64,000 nucleotides of DNA from VXRJ01 sp964636705 (lineage in GTDB: Bacteria; Acidobacteriota; Vicinamibacteria; Vicinamibacterales; UBA8438): the NCBI GenBank assembly GCA_964636705.1, contig CAZWUJ010000005.1, forward strand, positions 81,679 through 145,678, read 5' to 3'. Positions within the stretch are counted from its first letter, which is position 1. The number at the start of each line of letters is the position of its first letter. A program made the position numbers and the translations under genes. Shown here piece by piece: positions 51,637 to 60,002 of the stretch. Below the pieces are notes generated by a model, which saw only the letters and a program-made list of their open reading frames with translations, made no database searches and was not told the DNA's origin.

Positions 51637-53093
51637 TGTCGAAGATGCAGCGCGTATTGACTGGCGTCGCGGTCGCATTCCTGGCGGGGTTCGTCCTGGC
51701 CGCGCCGGCCGCCGGCCAGGAGCCGGGCGATGTGCCGACCTTCACGAAGGACGTTGCGCCGATCCTGTTCGACAACTGCGTTACGTGCCACCGGCCGGGC
51801 AATATCGCGCCGATGTCGCTCACGTCCTTCGTCGAGAGCCGTCCGTGGGCCCGGTCGATCAAGGACCTGGTAGTGTCGCGGACGATGCCGCCCTGGCCCG
51901 CCGATCCGGACAACAGCCTGAGATTCAGGAACGAGAGGCGCCTCGACCAGTCGCAGATCGACACCATCGTTGCGTGGGTGGACGGTGGCGCGCCGAAGGG
52001 AAACGACGCCGACCTCCCCGCATTGCCGGAGTTCCCCGAGGGCTGGACCTACGAGGGGGGCGAGCCGGACTACGTCTTCGAGCTTCCGGTGGAGTACGAG
52101 ATCCCGGCCGAGGGCGAAGAGGACTACATCGACTTCTACGTGAAGATCCCGTTCGAGGAGGATCGCTTCGCGGAGGTCCTCGAGATGCGGCCGAGCAACT
52201 ACGCGGTGGTGCATCATTCGGGCGCCTATGTAGTCGACCTGCCGTCCGGCAAGATGGTCGGTCCCGACGGCCTTCTGCTCGACGATCCGAACGCCGCCCC
52301 TGACGACGAGGAAGCCGGGGTGGCGGGAGGCGTCGCCCAGGCGGTGTTCAACGAGGTCAACCTGCCGGGGACGAGCAAGCTCCTCTCGTACGTCCCGGGT
52401 CGCGGGGTAGAACGGCATCGGCCTGGCACCGGCAAGCGGGTGACGGCCGGGAAGTGGATCCGCTGGACGATGCACTACAACCCGACCGGCAAGCCCGAGC
52501 GGGAGCGGAGCAGGCTGGGCCTCTGGTGGAACACGCAGCCGGTGACCCATGAAGTGCTGACGCGCCAGGCCGGCAACGCGTTTCCGACCGATCCCTTCGG
52601 GACCGACATCTACATCGTCGAAGGCGAGGAGATCAAACCGACCCGGGACGAGGACGGGAAGTTCCGGCGCGCGCAGATCCCGAACATCCCGCCGTACCAG
52701 GCGGACTGGAAGATCACCGGAATCACGCCGATCCTCGAGCCGATCACGCTTTACGGAATGTCGCCCCATATGCATCTGCGGGGCAAGAGCCTGAAGTGGG
52801 TCGTCACTTACCCGGATGGCCGCGAGGTGACGATTCTGGACGTTCCCGAGTTCGACTTCAACTGGCAGATCCACTACGAGCTGGAGGAACCTCTCCATCT
52901 GCCGGCGGGCAGCAAGATCACGGGCATCGGGGTGTACGACAACTCGCTGAACAATCGCTGGAACCCGGGTCCGCACCTGGAGGTGTACTGGGGGCAGCAG
53001 AGCTGGGACGAGATGTACCAGGCGTTCACGGAGTACACCGTAGAGAGCCAGGATCTGACGAAGCAGCGTACGTCGAACAACAACGACGAGTAG
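51636..53093 (+). CDS. Cytochrome c / type II copper ascorbate-dependent monooxygenase-like protein
   Basis: Exported two-part redox protein of 485 residues (signal peptide RVLTGVAVAFLAGFVLAAPAAG). A c-type haem site CVTCH is at 48-52 in a short cytochrome domain (about 35-120). The remainder has the PHM/DBM copper-monooxygenase layout with every canonical ligand by position: His193-His194 (VVHHSG), His280 (TMHYNP), His378 and His380 (PHMHLRG), and Met460 (WDEMYQ). This predicts a hydroxylase using two uncoupled copper sites, with the fused haem as electron entry. It is translationally coupled to the esterase gene and 7 bp before the next gene. Confidence 0.88.
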   Translation: MSKMQRVLTGVAVAFLAGFVLAAPAAGQEPGDVPTFTKDVAPILFDNCVTCHRPGNIAPMSLTSFVESRPWARSIKDLVVSRTMPPWPADPDNSLRFRNERRLDQSQIDTIVAWVDGGAPKGNDADLPALPEFPEGWTYEGGEPDYVFELPVEYEIPAEGEEDYIDFYVKIPFEEDRFAEVLEMRPSNYAVVHHSGAYVVDLPSGKMVGPDGLLLDDPNAAPDDEEAGVAGGVAQAVFNEVNLPGTSKLLSYVPGRGVERHRPGTGKRVTAGKWIRWTMHYNPTGKPERERSRLGLWWNTQPVTHEVLTRQAGNAFPTDPFGTDIYIVEGEEIKPTRDEDGKFRRAQIPNIPPYQADWKITGITPILEPITLYGMSPHMHLRGKSLKWVVTYPDGREVTILDVPEFDFNWQIHYELEEPLHLPAGSKITGIGVYDNSLNNRWNPGPHLEVYWGQQSWDEMYQAFTEYTVESQDLTKQRTSNNNDE

Positions 53094-53100
53094 CGGAGCG

Positions 53101-53739
53101 GTGCATCGCGCGTCCGTGGCGTTTGCCCTCGCGATCCTGACGGCGGGGCTGGTCTGCCTTCCTCTCGTCGCGGGAGCCCAGCCGCCTGACCGCCCCCTGC
53201 CTCGGGGACAGATTCCCGACCTCGGACGCCCGACGCAAGCGGGCGACGAAGTGCCGGCGTTCGACTACGACGCGTACTTTCCTGGGGAGTGGACGTTCGA
53301 ATGGCGGGTCCCCGATAGTCCGCTCGGCCCCGGCGGTCTGATCACCGGGACCGAGACCTATCATCCCGGCGAAGACGGTCGCAACTACCGCTCGACGATG
53401 GAGGCCGAGGGTCCCGACGGGCCGTTTACGGTGTCGTCCACCATCATCTATCTGGCGGAACAGCGCGCGTTCGTCCGTCAGGAGGCCGACAGCCGCGGGT
53501 TTGCGCGCCTCATGGCGGGTCGCATTGGGGGTGACCTCGGGGGCTTCTACACCATTCACTATGAAGCGGCTCCGTTCGAGGCGAACGGCAGCCAGGTGGT
53601 GGTCCGACTGGTGACGCGGCTCGTGTCGCCCGTCAATTACCGTGTGGAAGCCCGGATTTCGGTGGACGGCGGGCCATTCACCAACTTCGGGAATGCCTGG
53701 TGGCAGAAGAACGCACCCGGCGTGTCGGGGCGCGACTGA
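53101..53739 (+). CDS. Exported protein, unrecognised
   Basis: A 212-residue secreted protein starting at GTG (signal peptide ASVAFALAILTAGLVCLPLVAGA). The mature part is beta-rich: YFPGEWTFEWRVPDSPLGPGG, GTETYHPGEDGRNYRSTMEAE, STIIYLAEQRAFVRQEADSRG, YRVEARISVDGGPFTNFGNAWW. The alternating pattern resembles lipocalin-like or DUF1579-type barrels but no family is certain. It starts 7 bp after the copper-enzyme gene, so it is probably part of that operon. Confidence 0.7.
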   Translation: MHRASVAFALAILTAGLVCLPLVAGAQPPDRPLPRGQIPDLGRPTQAGDEVPAFDYDAYFPGEWTFEWRVPDSPLGPGGLITGTETYHPGEDGRNYRSTMEAEGPDGPFTVSSTIIYLAEQRAFVRQEADSRGFARLMAGRIGGDLGGFYTIHYEAAPFEANGSQVVVRLVTRLVSPVNYRVEARISVDGGPFTNFGNAWWQKNAPGVSGRD

Positions 53740-53741
53740 TC

Positions 53742-54128
53742 ATGGCGGGCGACCGGTGGTGCGCAGCCGCAGCAACCGCGCTGATGGTCGGCCTGGCCGG
53801 GGCGGGCGCGGTGCGCCTACCGCCTCTTTCGGGCCAACCGCTACCCCTCATGATGATGGTGGGTTGCGTCGAGGTAGACGAAGCGAGCGGCTTCCTACTG
53901 GTGCGCGTCAGCGAACCGGAGGCCATCCAGGATCGCATTCCTCCCGAGCCGCCACCCGATGTGCCGCTCGGCGAGGGTCGCGTCCGGCTGATTGGCACCC
54001 TCGACGAGTTCGGCGTCGCGCAACACGTCGGTCACAAGGTGTGGGCGAAGGGGATGCTGATCGAGGACGCCGCCGAGACGCGCCTCAACCTGGTTTCGAT
54101 CACGCACCTGGCGCCCGGTTGCCAGTAA
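53742..54128 (+). CDS. Small exported protein, unrecognised
   Basis: A 128-residue protein two bases after the preceding stop. A signal-like segment (ALMVGLAGAGAVRLPPLSG) is followed by MMMVGCVEVDEASGFLLVRVSEPE and GRVRLIGTLDEFGVAQHVGHKVWAKGMLIED. The phrase VGHKVWAKGMLI recalls small OB-fold proteins that describe 'effect of solvent' domains, but the match is weak. Two cysteines, one near each end of the mature protein, could bridge. It follows the exported protein at 53101 and precedes the phosphofructokinase. Confidence 0.65.
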   Translation: MAGDRWCAAAATALMVGLAGAGAVRLPPLSGQPLPLMMMVGCVEVDEASGFLLVRVSEPEAIQDRIPPEPPPDVPLGEGRVRLIGTLDEFGVAQHVGHKVWAKGMLIEDAAETRLNLVSITHLAPGCQ

Positions 54129-54138
54129 GCGTCCCGGA

Positions 54139-55446
54139 ATGAGTCAACCCAACCGGCTGGCCATCCTCGTCGGCGGCGGACCCGCGCCCGGAATCAACAG
54201 CGTCATCGGTGCAGCGACCATTCGCAGTTGCCTGGCCGGTGTCAGGGTGGTCGGCATCCGGAACGGCTTCCAGGAGATCATGACGGGGGATCTATCGGGG
54301 GCGCGTCCGCTCGGGATTGAGGATGTCGGCCGGATCCATTTCCGGGGAGGCTCGGTGCTGGGCACCTCTCGCGCCAATCCGACGACAGATCCCGTCCTCG
54401 TTGAAACCGCCATTCGGTCGCTGCTCAAGCTGGGCGTGTCGCAACTGATCACGATCGGCGGCGACGACACTGCGTTCTCCGCAATGAACCTGACCCGGCG
54501 GGCGGGGGGCCGCATCCGAACCGTGCATGTTCCGAAGACCATCGACAACGACCTGGATCTGCCGCCGCACATCGACACCTTCGGCTACCAGACGGCGCGC
54601 CACCATGGCGTGGGCATCGTCCAGAACCTGATGATGGATGCCAAGACGACCTCGCGCTGGTACTTCGTCGTGACGATGGGGCGCAAGGCGGGTCACCTCG
54701 CCCTCGGCATCGGCAAGGCGGCGGGCGCCACGATCACGCTGATCCCGGAGGAGTGGGGTTCGGCGCCGGTGTTGCTGCGGACGGTGGTGGATACGCTCGT
54801 CGGCTCCATCATTCAACGCCTGGCCGCAGGTCGCCGGGACGGCGTCGCGGTTATCGCCGAGGGGCTGGCACTGCATATTGCGCCAGAGGATCTCGGCGCG
54901 CTCGACGATGTCGAGCGGGACGAGCATGGGCATGTCCGAATCGCCGAAGTGAATCTCGGAGAGATACTCCGGGCGCAGGTGGCAAGGCGGCTCGCCAGCT
55001 TCGGGCTAAAGGCGACCACGGTGGCGAAGAATATCGGCTACGAGTTGCGAAGCGCCGACCCGGTTCCGGCCGACATGGAATATACGCGCGATCTCGGCTT
55101 CTGCGCGGCCCGTCACCTGTTGGCGGGCGGCAACGCCGACCTGATCTCCATCGACGCGGGACAGTTCGTTCCGATTCCGTTCGACGAGTTGATCGACCGC
55201 GAGCGGGGTCGCTTTCGCGTACGCCTCGTCGATTTCTGGTCGACGCGGTACCGGATCGCGCATCGCTACATGCTCCGGCTTCGGCGCGAGGACTTCGACG
55301 ACGCCGGACAGCTCTCCAGCCTGGCCTCCACCGTCGGGATCTCGCCGGAGGAGTTCCGCCGGGAGTTCGGTTACCTGACGAAACACGAACCGGTCCCGCT
55401 CCATTTCCCCGCGCCCGCGAGAGCGGGAGAGGCCGATCCTGCCTGA
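54139..55446 (+). CDS. Pyrophosphate-type 6-phosphofructokinase
   Basis: Phosphorylates fructose 6-phosphate. GGGPAPGIN near the N-terminus, GGDD at 107-110 (ITIGGDDTAF) and PKTIDND at 132-138 mark the family. Asp at the second position of GGDD and Lys in PKTIDND are the residues that distinguish PPi-dependent from ATP-dependent enzymes, so PPi is the predicted phosphoryl donor and the reaction would be reversible. FGYQTARHHGV and MGRKAGHLAL are also conserved. The length of 435 residues fits the PPi group. It ends 40 bp before the decarboxylase start. Confidence 0.9.
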   Translation: MSQPNRLAILVGGGPAPGINSVIGAATIRSCLAGVRVVGIRNGFQEIMTGDLSGARPLGIEDVGRIHFRGGSVLGTSRANPTTDPVLVETAIRSLLKLGVSQLITIGGDDTAFSAMNLTRRAGGRIRTVHVPKTIDNDLDLPPHIDTFGYQTARHHGVGIVQNLMMDAKTTSRWYFVVTMGRKAGHLALGIGKAAGATITLIPEEWGSAPVLLRTVVDTLVGSIIQRLAAGRRDGVAVIAEGLALHIAPEDLGALDDVERDEHGHVRIAEVNLGEILRAQVARRLASFGLKATTVAKNIGYELRSADPVPADMEYTRDLGFCAARHLLAGGNADLISIDAGQFVPIPFDELIDRERGRFRVRLVDFWSTRYRIAHRYMLRLRREDFDDAGQLSSLASTVGISPEEFRREFGYLTKHEPVPLHFPAPARAGEADPA

Positions 55447-55486
55447 CGTCGGTGGCCCGGCGGCCGGCGCGGCCCCGTCGAAGCGC

Positions 55487-56962
55487 ATGCGCAGCCTGAA
55501 AGAACAGGCGGAGACGCTTCGTCGCGCGGCGGCGCCGCTGGAGCCCGGACCGGACGAGCGCCACCGCCTGATGGAAGCGGTTGCCCGGCATGCCGAGTCG
55601 TTTCTCGAGGCGCTTGACGCCGGGCCGGCGTTCTGGCCTCCAGGCGACGGCGCCGCGATGCGAGGCCTGGCATTGGGGGCCAATGGCCGGCCTGTCGAGG
55701 AACTGCTGGCGCTCGTCCGGGAGGAAGTGGAACGACAGGGAGTCAACCCAGCGCATCCGCGCGACTTCGGCTATGTGCCGGGTGGTGGTCTCTACGCCAG
55801 TGCACTCGGCGACTATCTGGCGGCGGTGTCCAACACCTATGCCGGATACTCGCCAGCGTGTCCGGGCGCGGTGCGCGCGGAGCATCGGATGGTGCGCTGG
55901 ATCGCCGACCTCGTAGGCTATCCCGATTCGGCGGGCGGCGTGCTCACCTCGGGCGGGAGTGTCGCCATGCTCACGGCGATTCTTGCCGCTCGGGACGCCC
56001 GCGGGGCCGCGCTGGCGGAGATTCCGGCGCTCGTGGTGTACGCCACCGGCGAGTTGCACTACGCGGCGACCAAGGCGCTCCACATCGCCGGCCTGCGCGA
56101 CGCGGTCCGGCGCACCGTGCCGGTTGACGCGCGGCGCCGAATGCGCCCGGACGAACTGGCCCGCCTGGCAGCGGAGGATCGGGCGCGCGGGCTGTCGCCG
56201 TGGCTCGTGCTGTCCACTGCGGGGACGGTCAACAGCGGTGCGATCGATCCGCTCGATGCGATCGGCCGTGTCGCCCGGGCGGAAGGGTTGTGGCATCACG
56301 TCGACGCCGCCTACGGCGGTTTCTACATGCTGGTGGACGCCCTCCGGCCGAGCTTTCGCGGAATCCAGGAGTCGAACTCGGTGGTCCTCGATCCGCACAA
56401 GTCACTCTTCGTGCCCTACGGAGCGGGCGCCGTCGTGGTGCGGGATGCCTCGCACCTGGATACGTTCCGCTTCCGCGCCCCCTACCTGGTGGACTCGGAA
56501 GCGGCCAACCCCTCTCCGTCGGAGCAGTCGATCGAGCTGACGAAGCACTTTCGCGGGCTGCGGCTGCTCTTCCCGCTATTCCTGCACGGCACCGCGCCGT
56601 TCGCCGCCGCGCTGGAAGAAAAGGTGGTGCTGACCCGTTATCTGTACGAGCGAATCGACGCCCTGGACGGCTTCGAAACCGGTCCGCCGCCGGAACTCTC
56701 GACGATGTGCTTCCGGCGGCGCCCGGCGGGGAGTTCGGTGGAGGAGGCGGATCGGGCAACGCAGGACCTGCACGACTCGCTCCGCTCCGATGGCCACGTC
56801 TTCGTCAGCGGCAGTTGGTTGAACGGCCACTTCTGGCTGCGTCCGTGCATCGAGGTGTTTCGTACGCACATCGAGCATGTCGATGCGCTGGTCGATTCGC
56901 TCGGCCGCCTGACGAGCGCCCGGAACGGCCGCCGTCAGGACGTAGGCAGGTGGAGAAGGTAG
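55487..56962 (+). CDS. PLP-dependent group II amino-acid decarboxylase
   Basis: A 491-residue fold-type I decarboxylase related to aromatic-amino-acid and glutamate decarboxylases. PLP-binding Lys305 is in LDPHKSLFVPYGAG. HVDAAYGG at 271-278 supplies the Asp that pairs with the pyridine nitrogen and the Ala that stacks on PLP. LTSGGSVAMLTA is the phosphate-binding turn. The substrate is not predictable by eye. The 3' end overlaps the convergent lipoprotein gene by 28 bp. The start could lie slightly further upstream. Confidence 0.9.
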   Translation: MRSLKEQAETLRRAAAPLEPGPDERHRLMEAVARHAESFLEALDAGPAFWPPGDGAAMRGLALGANGRPVEELLALVREEVERQGVNPAHPRDFGYVPGGGLYASALGDYLAAVSNTYAGYSPACPGAVRAEHRMVRWIADLVGYPDSAGGVLTSGGSVAMLTAILAARDARGAALAEIPALVVYATGELHYAATKALHIAGLRDAVRRTVPVDARRRMRPDELARLAAEDRARGLSPWLVLSTAGTVNSGAIDPLDAIGRVARAEGLWHHVDAAYGGFYMLVDALRPSFRGIQESNSVVLDPHKSLFVPYGAGAVVVRDASHLDTFRFRAPYLVDSEAANPSPSEQSIELTKHFRGLRLLFPLFLHGTAPFAAALEEKVVLTRYLYERIDALDGFETGPPPELSTMCFRRRPAGSSVEEADRATQDLHDSLRSDGHVFVSGSWLNGHFWLRPCIEVFRTHIEHVDALVDSLGRLTSARNGRRQDVGRWRR

Positions 56963-57867
56963 TTCACACCTTCCCGGTTGAGCCAGACGCGGACGTACTC
57001 GCCTTCCCGCAACTCCATGACGCGTGCCGCGTTCCGCGGTCCCGGACTCTTGGCGACCTCGTCGATGTCATCGTCCGGAATGATGACGGCGAGTCCGCGC
57101 CCGGCGACTTCACCCTCGCTCACGAACTCGACCCATCGGCCGGCGGCGTCCGGCGCGTCCTCGGCCAGCCGCAGCAGGTACATTCCGGCGCCGAGAGACT
57201 GTCCATTGACCATCACCGAGCGGGGGATGGTTACCTCGCCGCGGGCGGCTCGCTCAATCGCCGCTTGGCGCTCGGCCTCGAGCTCGGCCGCGAACGTGGT
57301 CACCGCGTCGGCAACTCCGCTCGCGGCATCCGCGGCATCCTCGGCGGCACTTCTGGCGTCGACCTGCTGATCGGCCGCCAGCAGGCTCGCGACTTCCTCA
57401 AGCGACGCGGATACCTCGGCGAGGTCCGCTTCCCAACCCTCCGCCTGACCCTCTTCCAGATCGTCCTCGTCGAGCTCCGCGATGGACGCCCGGGTCGCGG
57501 TGATGGCTTGGTTGGCATCCGCGACGAGCCCGTTTGCTTCTCCCGCCAGCCGCTGCCGTTCGGCGGCAATCGCCTGGCGAACCTGATCAGTGGCCGCGGT
57601 GACCGCCCCGATCAACTCGATTGTCCGCTCGTAGTCGCGCAGCGGCGCGAAGCTGGCTTCCTGTGTCGCCAGCTCAGCGTCGAGCTGACCCACGGCGTCC
57701 TCGGCTTCCGCGTACGAGGTGGGGGCATAGGTTGCGGCCTCGCCGGCAAGCGCCACGAGCGCCTGTTTCGCGGCCTCGACATCGGCGGTCGGCGGCTCGG
57801 CGCAGCCCACCGCGAGCGTCGCGAGCCCGAGCAGAGCGACAGAAAGCGTGAGTCTGTTTCTATGCAT
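56935..57867 (-). CDS. Coiled-coil lipoprotein, unrecognised
   Basis: A 310-residue lipoprotein with lipobox LAVGC (Cys22). Residues about 30-215 are Ala/Glu/Gln-rich with long heptad-like helices (coiled coil). The C-terminal third is a beta domain (EVTIPRSVMVNGQSLGAGMYLLRL, VEFVSEGEVAGRGLAVIIP, EYVRVWLNREGVNYLLHLP). The layout suggests a periplasmic stalk with a globular tip. No family recognised. It lies downstream of the KamA gene on the same strand with a 75-bp gap. Confidence 0.7.
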   Translation of the reverse strand: MHRNRLTLSVALLGLATLAVGCAEPPTADVEAAKQALVALAGEAATYAPTSYAEAEDAVGQLDAELATQEASFAPLRDYERTIELIGAVTAATDQVRQAIAAERQRLAGEANGLVADANQAITATRASIAELDEDDLEEGQAEGWEADLAEVSASLEEVASLLAADQQVDARSAAEDAADAASGVADAVTTFAAELEAERQAAIERAARGEVTIPRSVMVNGQSLGAGMYLLRLAEDAPDAAGRWVEFVSEGEVAGRGLAVIIPDDDIDEVAKSPGPRNAARVMELREGEYVRVWLNREGVNYLLHLPTS

Positions 57868-57942
57868 GACCAGAAGTTAACTCCCTTTGGCCCGTGCGCG
57901 CAACCGTCAACATTTCGCTGGCCAAAAAGCTGACAATCGCCG

Positions 57943-59088
57943 TCATTGTCCGTAGGCAAACGCCGCGTCGACCGGCTCGAGCTGATCCAGCCAGTACGCC
58001 TTATCGTCCCGCCTGCGGACGAAGAAACGGCCGAGGTCATCCGGATCCTTCGCCTGGTGGTAGCGAAGGTAGATGTTCTCTTCGTCGACTCCGAGAATCT
58101 CCACCTTGCCGCTCTCATGCGACATGACGAAGCGGGCCCGCCGCGCCAGGCCGGAGCCGAGGCTGAGCGCCTTCTGGAAGATCTGCCAGCCCTCGACCAT
58201 CGGTACCTCGTACGGCTCGTTGCCCGCAGTGGGCCGGCCCTGGAAGAGGTAGTACGGCGGACAGCCGATGAACGACAGTCGTTCGTACATCTCCGCGAGC
58301 GTGTACGGATCGTCGTTGATGCCGCGGATCATCGGGCACTGGTTGACGCAGATGACGCCGTTGCGGATGCAGGTGTCGATGCCTTCTACCGCCTCCGGCG
58401 TGAGCTCCCGGGGATGGTCGAAGTGCGCCATCAGGTAGATCCGCTGCTCCGGCGTCGAGTACTTCCGGAACGCGGCCTGCAGTTCCTCGTCGCGTTGCAC
58501 GCGCCACGGGTCGAACGCCGGCATCTTCGATCCGATCCGGATGATCCGGACGTGTTCGATGCCGCGCAGCGCGTCGAAGATCTCGACGAGGCGGCGGGTG
58601 CTCATGAGCAATGGGTCGCCGCCAGTGAGCAGGACGTTCGTCACCTCCGGGTGATCGGCAATGTAGGCGAGACCTGCACTGACGTCGTTCGTCACCTCAT
58701 CGTTGTCGTCCATGAAGAGCCGCTTCCGGAAGCAGTAGCGGCAGTACGCGCCGCACACCTCGTTGCAGAGCAGCAGGACGGTGTCGATGTACTTGTGCTG
58801 CACGCCGTGAGCGACGGTAACCGACTGCTCGTTGCTGGCATCCAGCTTTCCCCAGTCGCGCAGCTCCTCCTCGCGGGGGATGATGAGCTGACGAATCGGG
58901 TCGTCCGGATCGTCCCAGTCGATAAGGCTCAGGTAGTAGTCGTTGGCCCGGAACACGTACTCGCGTGTGACTGGCTCGAGGCGCTCGAGGAGGTCTGGCG
59001 GGATGTTGGATACCTTGTCCAGCCGCCTGACGTACTTCACGCGCTTTGTTCCGGTTGGGGGCGAGTGTCGTGTCTGCGGGTCGTGCAT
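57943..59088 (-). CDS. KamA-family radical SAM aminomutase-like protein
   Basis: A 381-residue member of the lysine 2,3-aminomutase family. The cluster Cys are 112, 116 and 119 (CGAYCRYCFRKR). LLTGGDPLLMS, RIGSKMPAFDPWRV, HFDHPRELTPEA, CVNQCPMIRGINDD and PPYYLFQGRPT are family blocks. KamA proper is slightly longer with a zinc-binding C-terminus. Here the tail (VEILGVDEENIYLRYHQAKDP) is different, so it may modify another amino acid or a protein lysine. The ATG at 59088 is preferred. A longer frame adds a Pro/Arg-rich stretch unlike the family. Confidence 0.85.
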   Translation of the reverse strand: MHDPQTRHSPPTGTKRVKYVRRLDKVSNIPPDLLERLEPVTREYVFRANDYYLSLIDWDDPDDPIRQLIIPREEELRDWGKLDASNEQSVTVAHGVQHKYIDTVLLLCNEVCGAYCRYCFRKRLFMDDNDEVTNDVSAGLAYIADHPEVTNVLLTGGDPLLMSTRRLVEIFDALRGIEHVRIIRIGSKMPAFDPWRVQRDEELQAAFRKYSTPEQRIYLMAHFDHPRELTPEAVEGIDTCIRNGVICVNQCPMIRGINDDPYTLAEMYERLSFIGCPPYYLFQGRPTAGNEPYEVPMVEGWQIFQKALSLGSGLARRARFVMSHESGKVEILGVDEENIYLRYHQAKDPDDLGRFFVRRRDDKAYWLDQLEPVDAAFAYGQ

Positions 59089-59333
59089 ATTGCTGTCCCA
59101 AGCCGCGGCTGGATGCTCGCCGTCGGTGTGCGACGGCGGGCTTCTGCCCCGCGAACCGGCCCGCGAAACCGGCCCTGGCGTCATTCGCGCCGGAGTGCCG
59201 AAGTCTGGCCCGACGCCAGACCAACCGTATCAGATAGCCCCCGGTGGGGCGCAACCCGCGCTCTCCGATCGCCGAGTGATCGTACCACACCCAACCGCGA
59301 GCCTCCGTGATACCGTAGGCGGCAGGGGAGCCG

Positions 59334-60002
59334 ATGCAGCCCGCCAACCTGACGCGCCGCGAGATGCTCAAGCGGAGCGTCGTGGCCGGCGCCGCGGCCG
59401 CGTGGGCTTCGGCGGGGTACGGGCGGGGCGCGGCAGCTTCCCGCGTGGTGACGCAGTCCGCCGCGTCCTCCTTCGCGACCCTTACCGAGACCGAAGCAGC
59501 GACGCTCGAGGCGATCGTCGCGCGGCTGATTCCGGCCGACGACAACGGTCCGGGCGCGCTGGAAGCGGGCGCCGCACGCTACATCGACCGGGCCCTCGGC
59601 GGCGCATTGAGCGCGTCCCTTCCGGCGTACCGGTCGGGTCTCGCCGCCGTCGACCGTTTCGCCGAAACCGAACGGGGCGGCCGCTTCGCGGCGCTCGCGC
59701 CCGCGGATCAGGACGCCCTTCTCGCTGCCCTCGAGTCGGACGCGGCGCCTGGCTTCAGGCCCAGTGCGTCCGGGTTCTTCGAACTGCTTCGCACCCACAC
59801 CATCGAGGGCATGTTTTCCGACCCGGCCTACGGCGGCAACGCCGACTTCATCGGCTGGGAGTTGCTCGGCTACCCCGGGCTGCGAACCAGCGTTCCGCCC
59901 GACCTGCAGCGCCTGGACCGGATGCCGCCCGCCCGACAGGTTTCCGCGTACGACTTCCCGGCTTTCGCGGCGGCCCGTGCGAGGAGGACCGGTGGCGGTT
60001 GA
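59334..60002 (+). CDS. Gluconate 2-dehydrogenase subunit 3 family protein, Tat-exported
   Basis: A 222-residue small subunit of a membrane-bound dehydrogenase. The Tat signal is LTRREMLKRSVVAGAAAAWASA. The family pattern follows: TETEAATLEAIVARLIPADDNGPGALEAGAARYIDRAL, then FELLRTHTIEGMFSDPAYGGNADFIGWELLGYPG. Its role is to carry or cofold the GMC subunit across the membrane. It overlaps that gene by 11 bp. Confidence 0.92.
   Translation: MQPANLTRREMLKRSVVAGAAAAWASAGYGRGAAASRVVTQSAASSFATLTETEAATLEAIVARLIPADDNGPGALEAGAARYIDRALGGALSASLPAYRSGLAAVDRFAETERGGRFAALAPADQDALLAALESDAAPGFRPSASGFFELLRTHTIEGMFSDPAYGGNADFIGWELLGYPGLRTSVPPDLQRLDRMPPARQVSAYDFPAFAAARARRTGGG

Noticed and set aside
49987..56962. 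One long operon from the esterase to the PLP decarboxylase
   Set aside because: Spacing permits it, but the function changes sharply at the phosphofructokinase, so I support only the segment up to about 53739.
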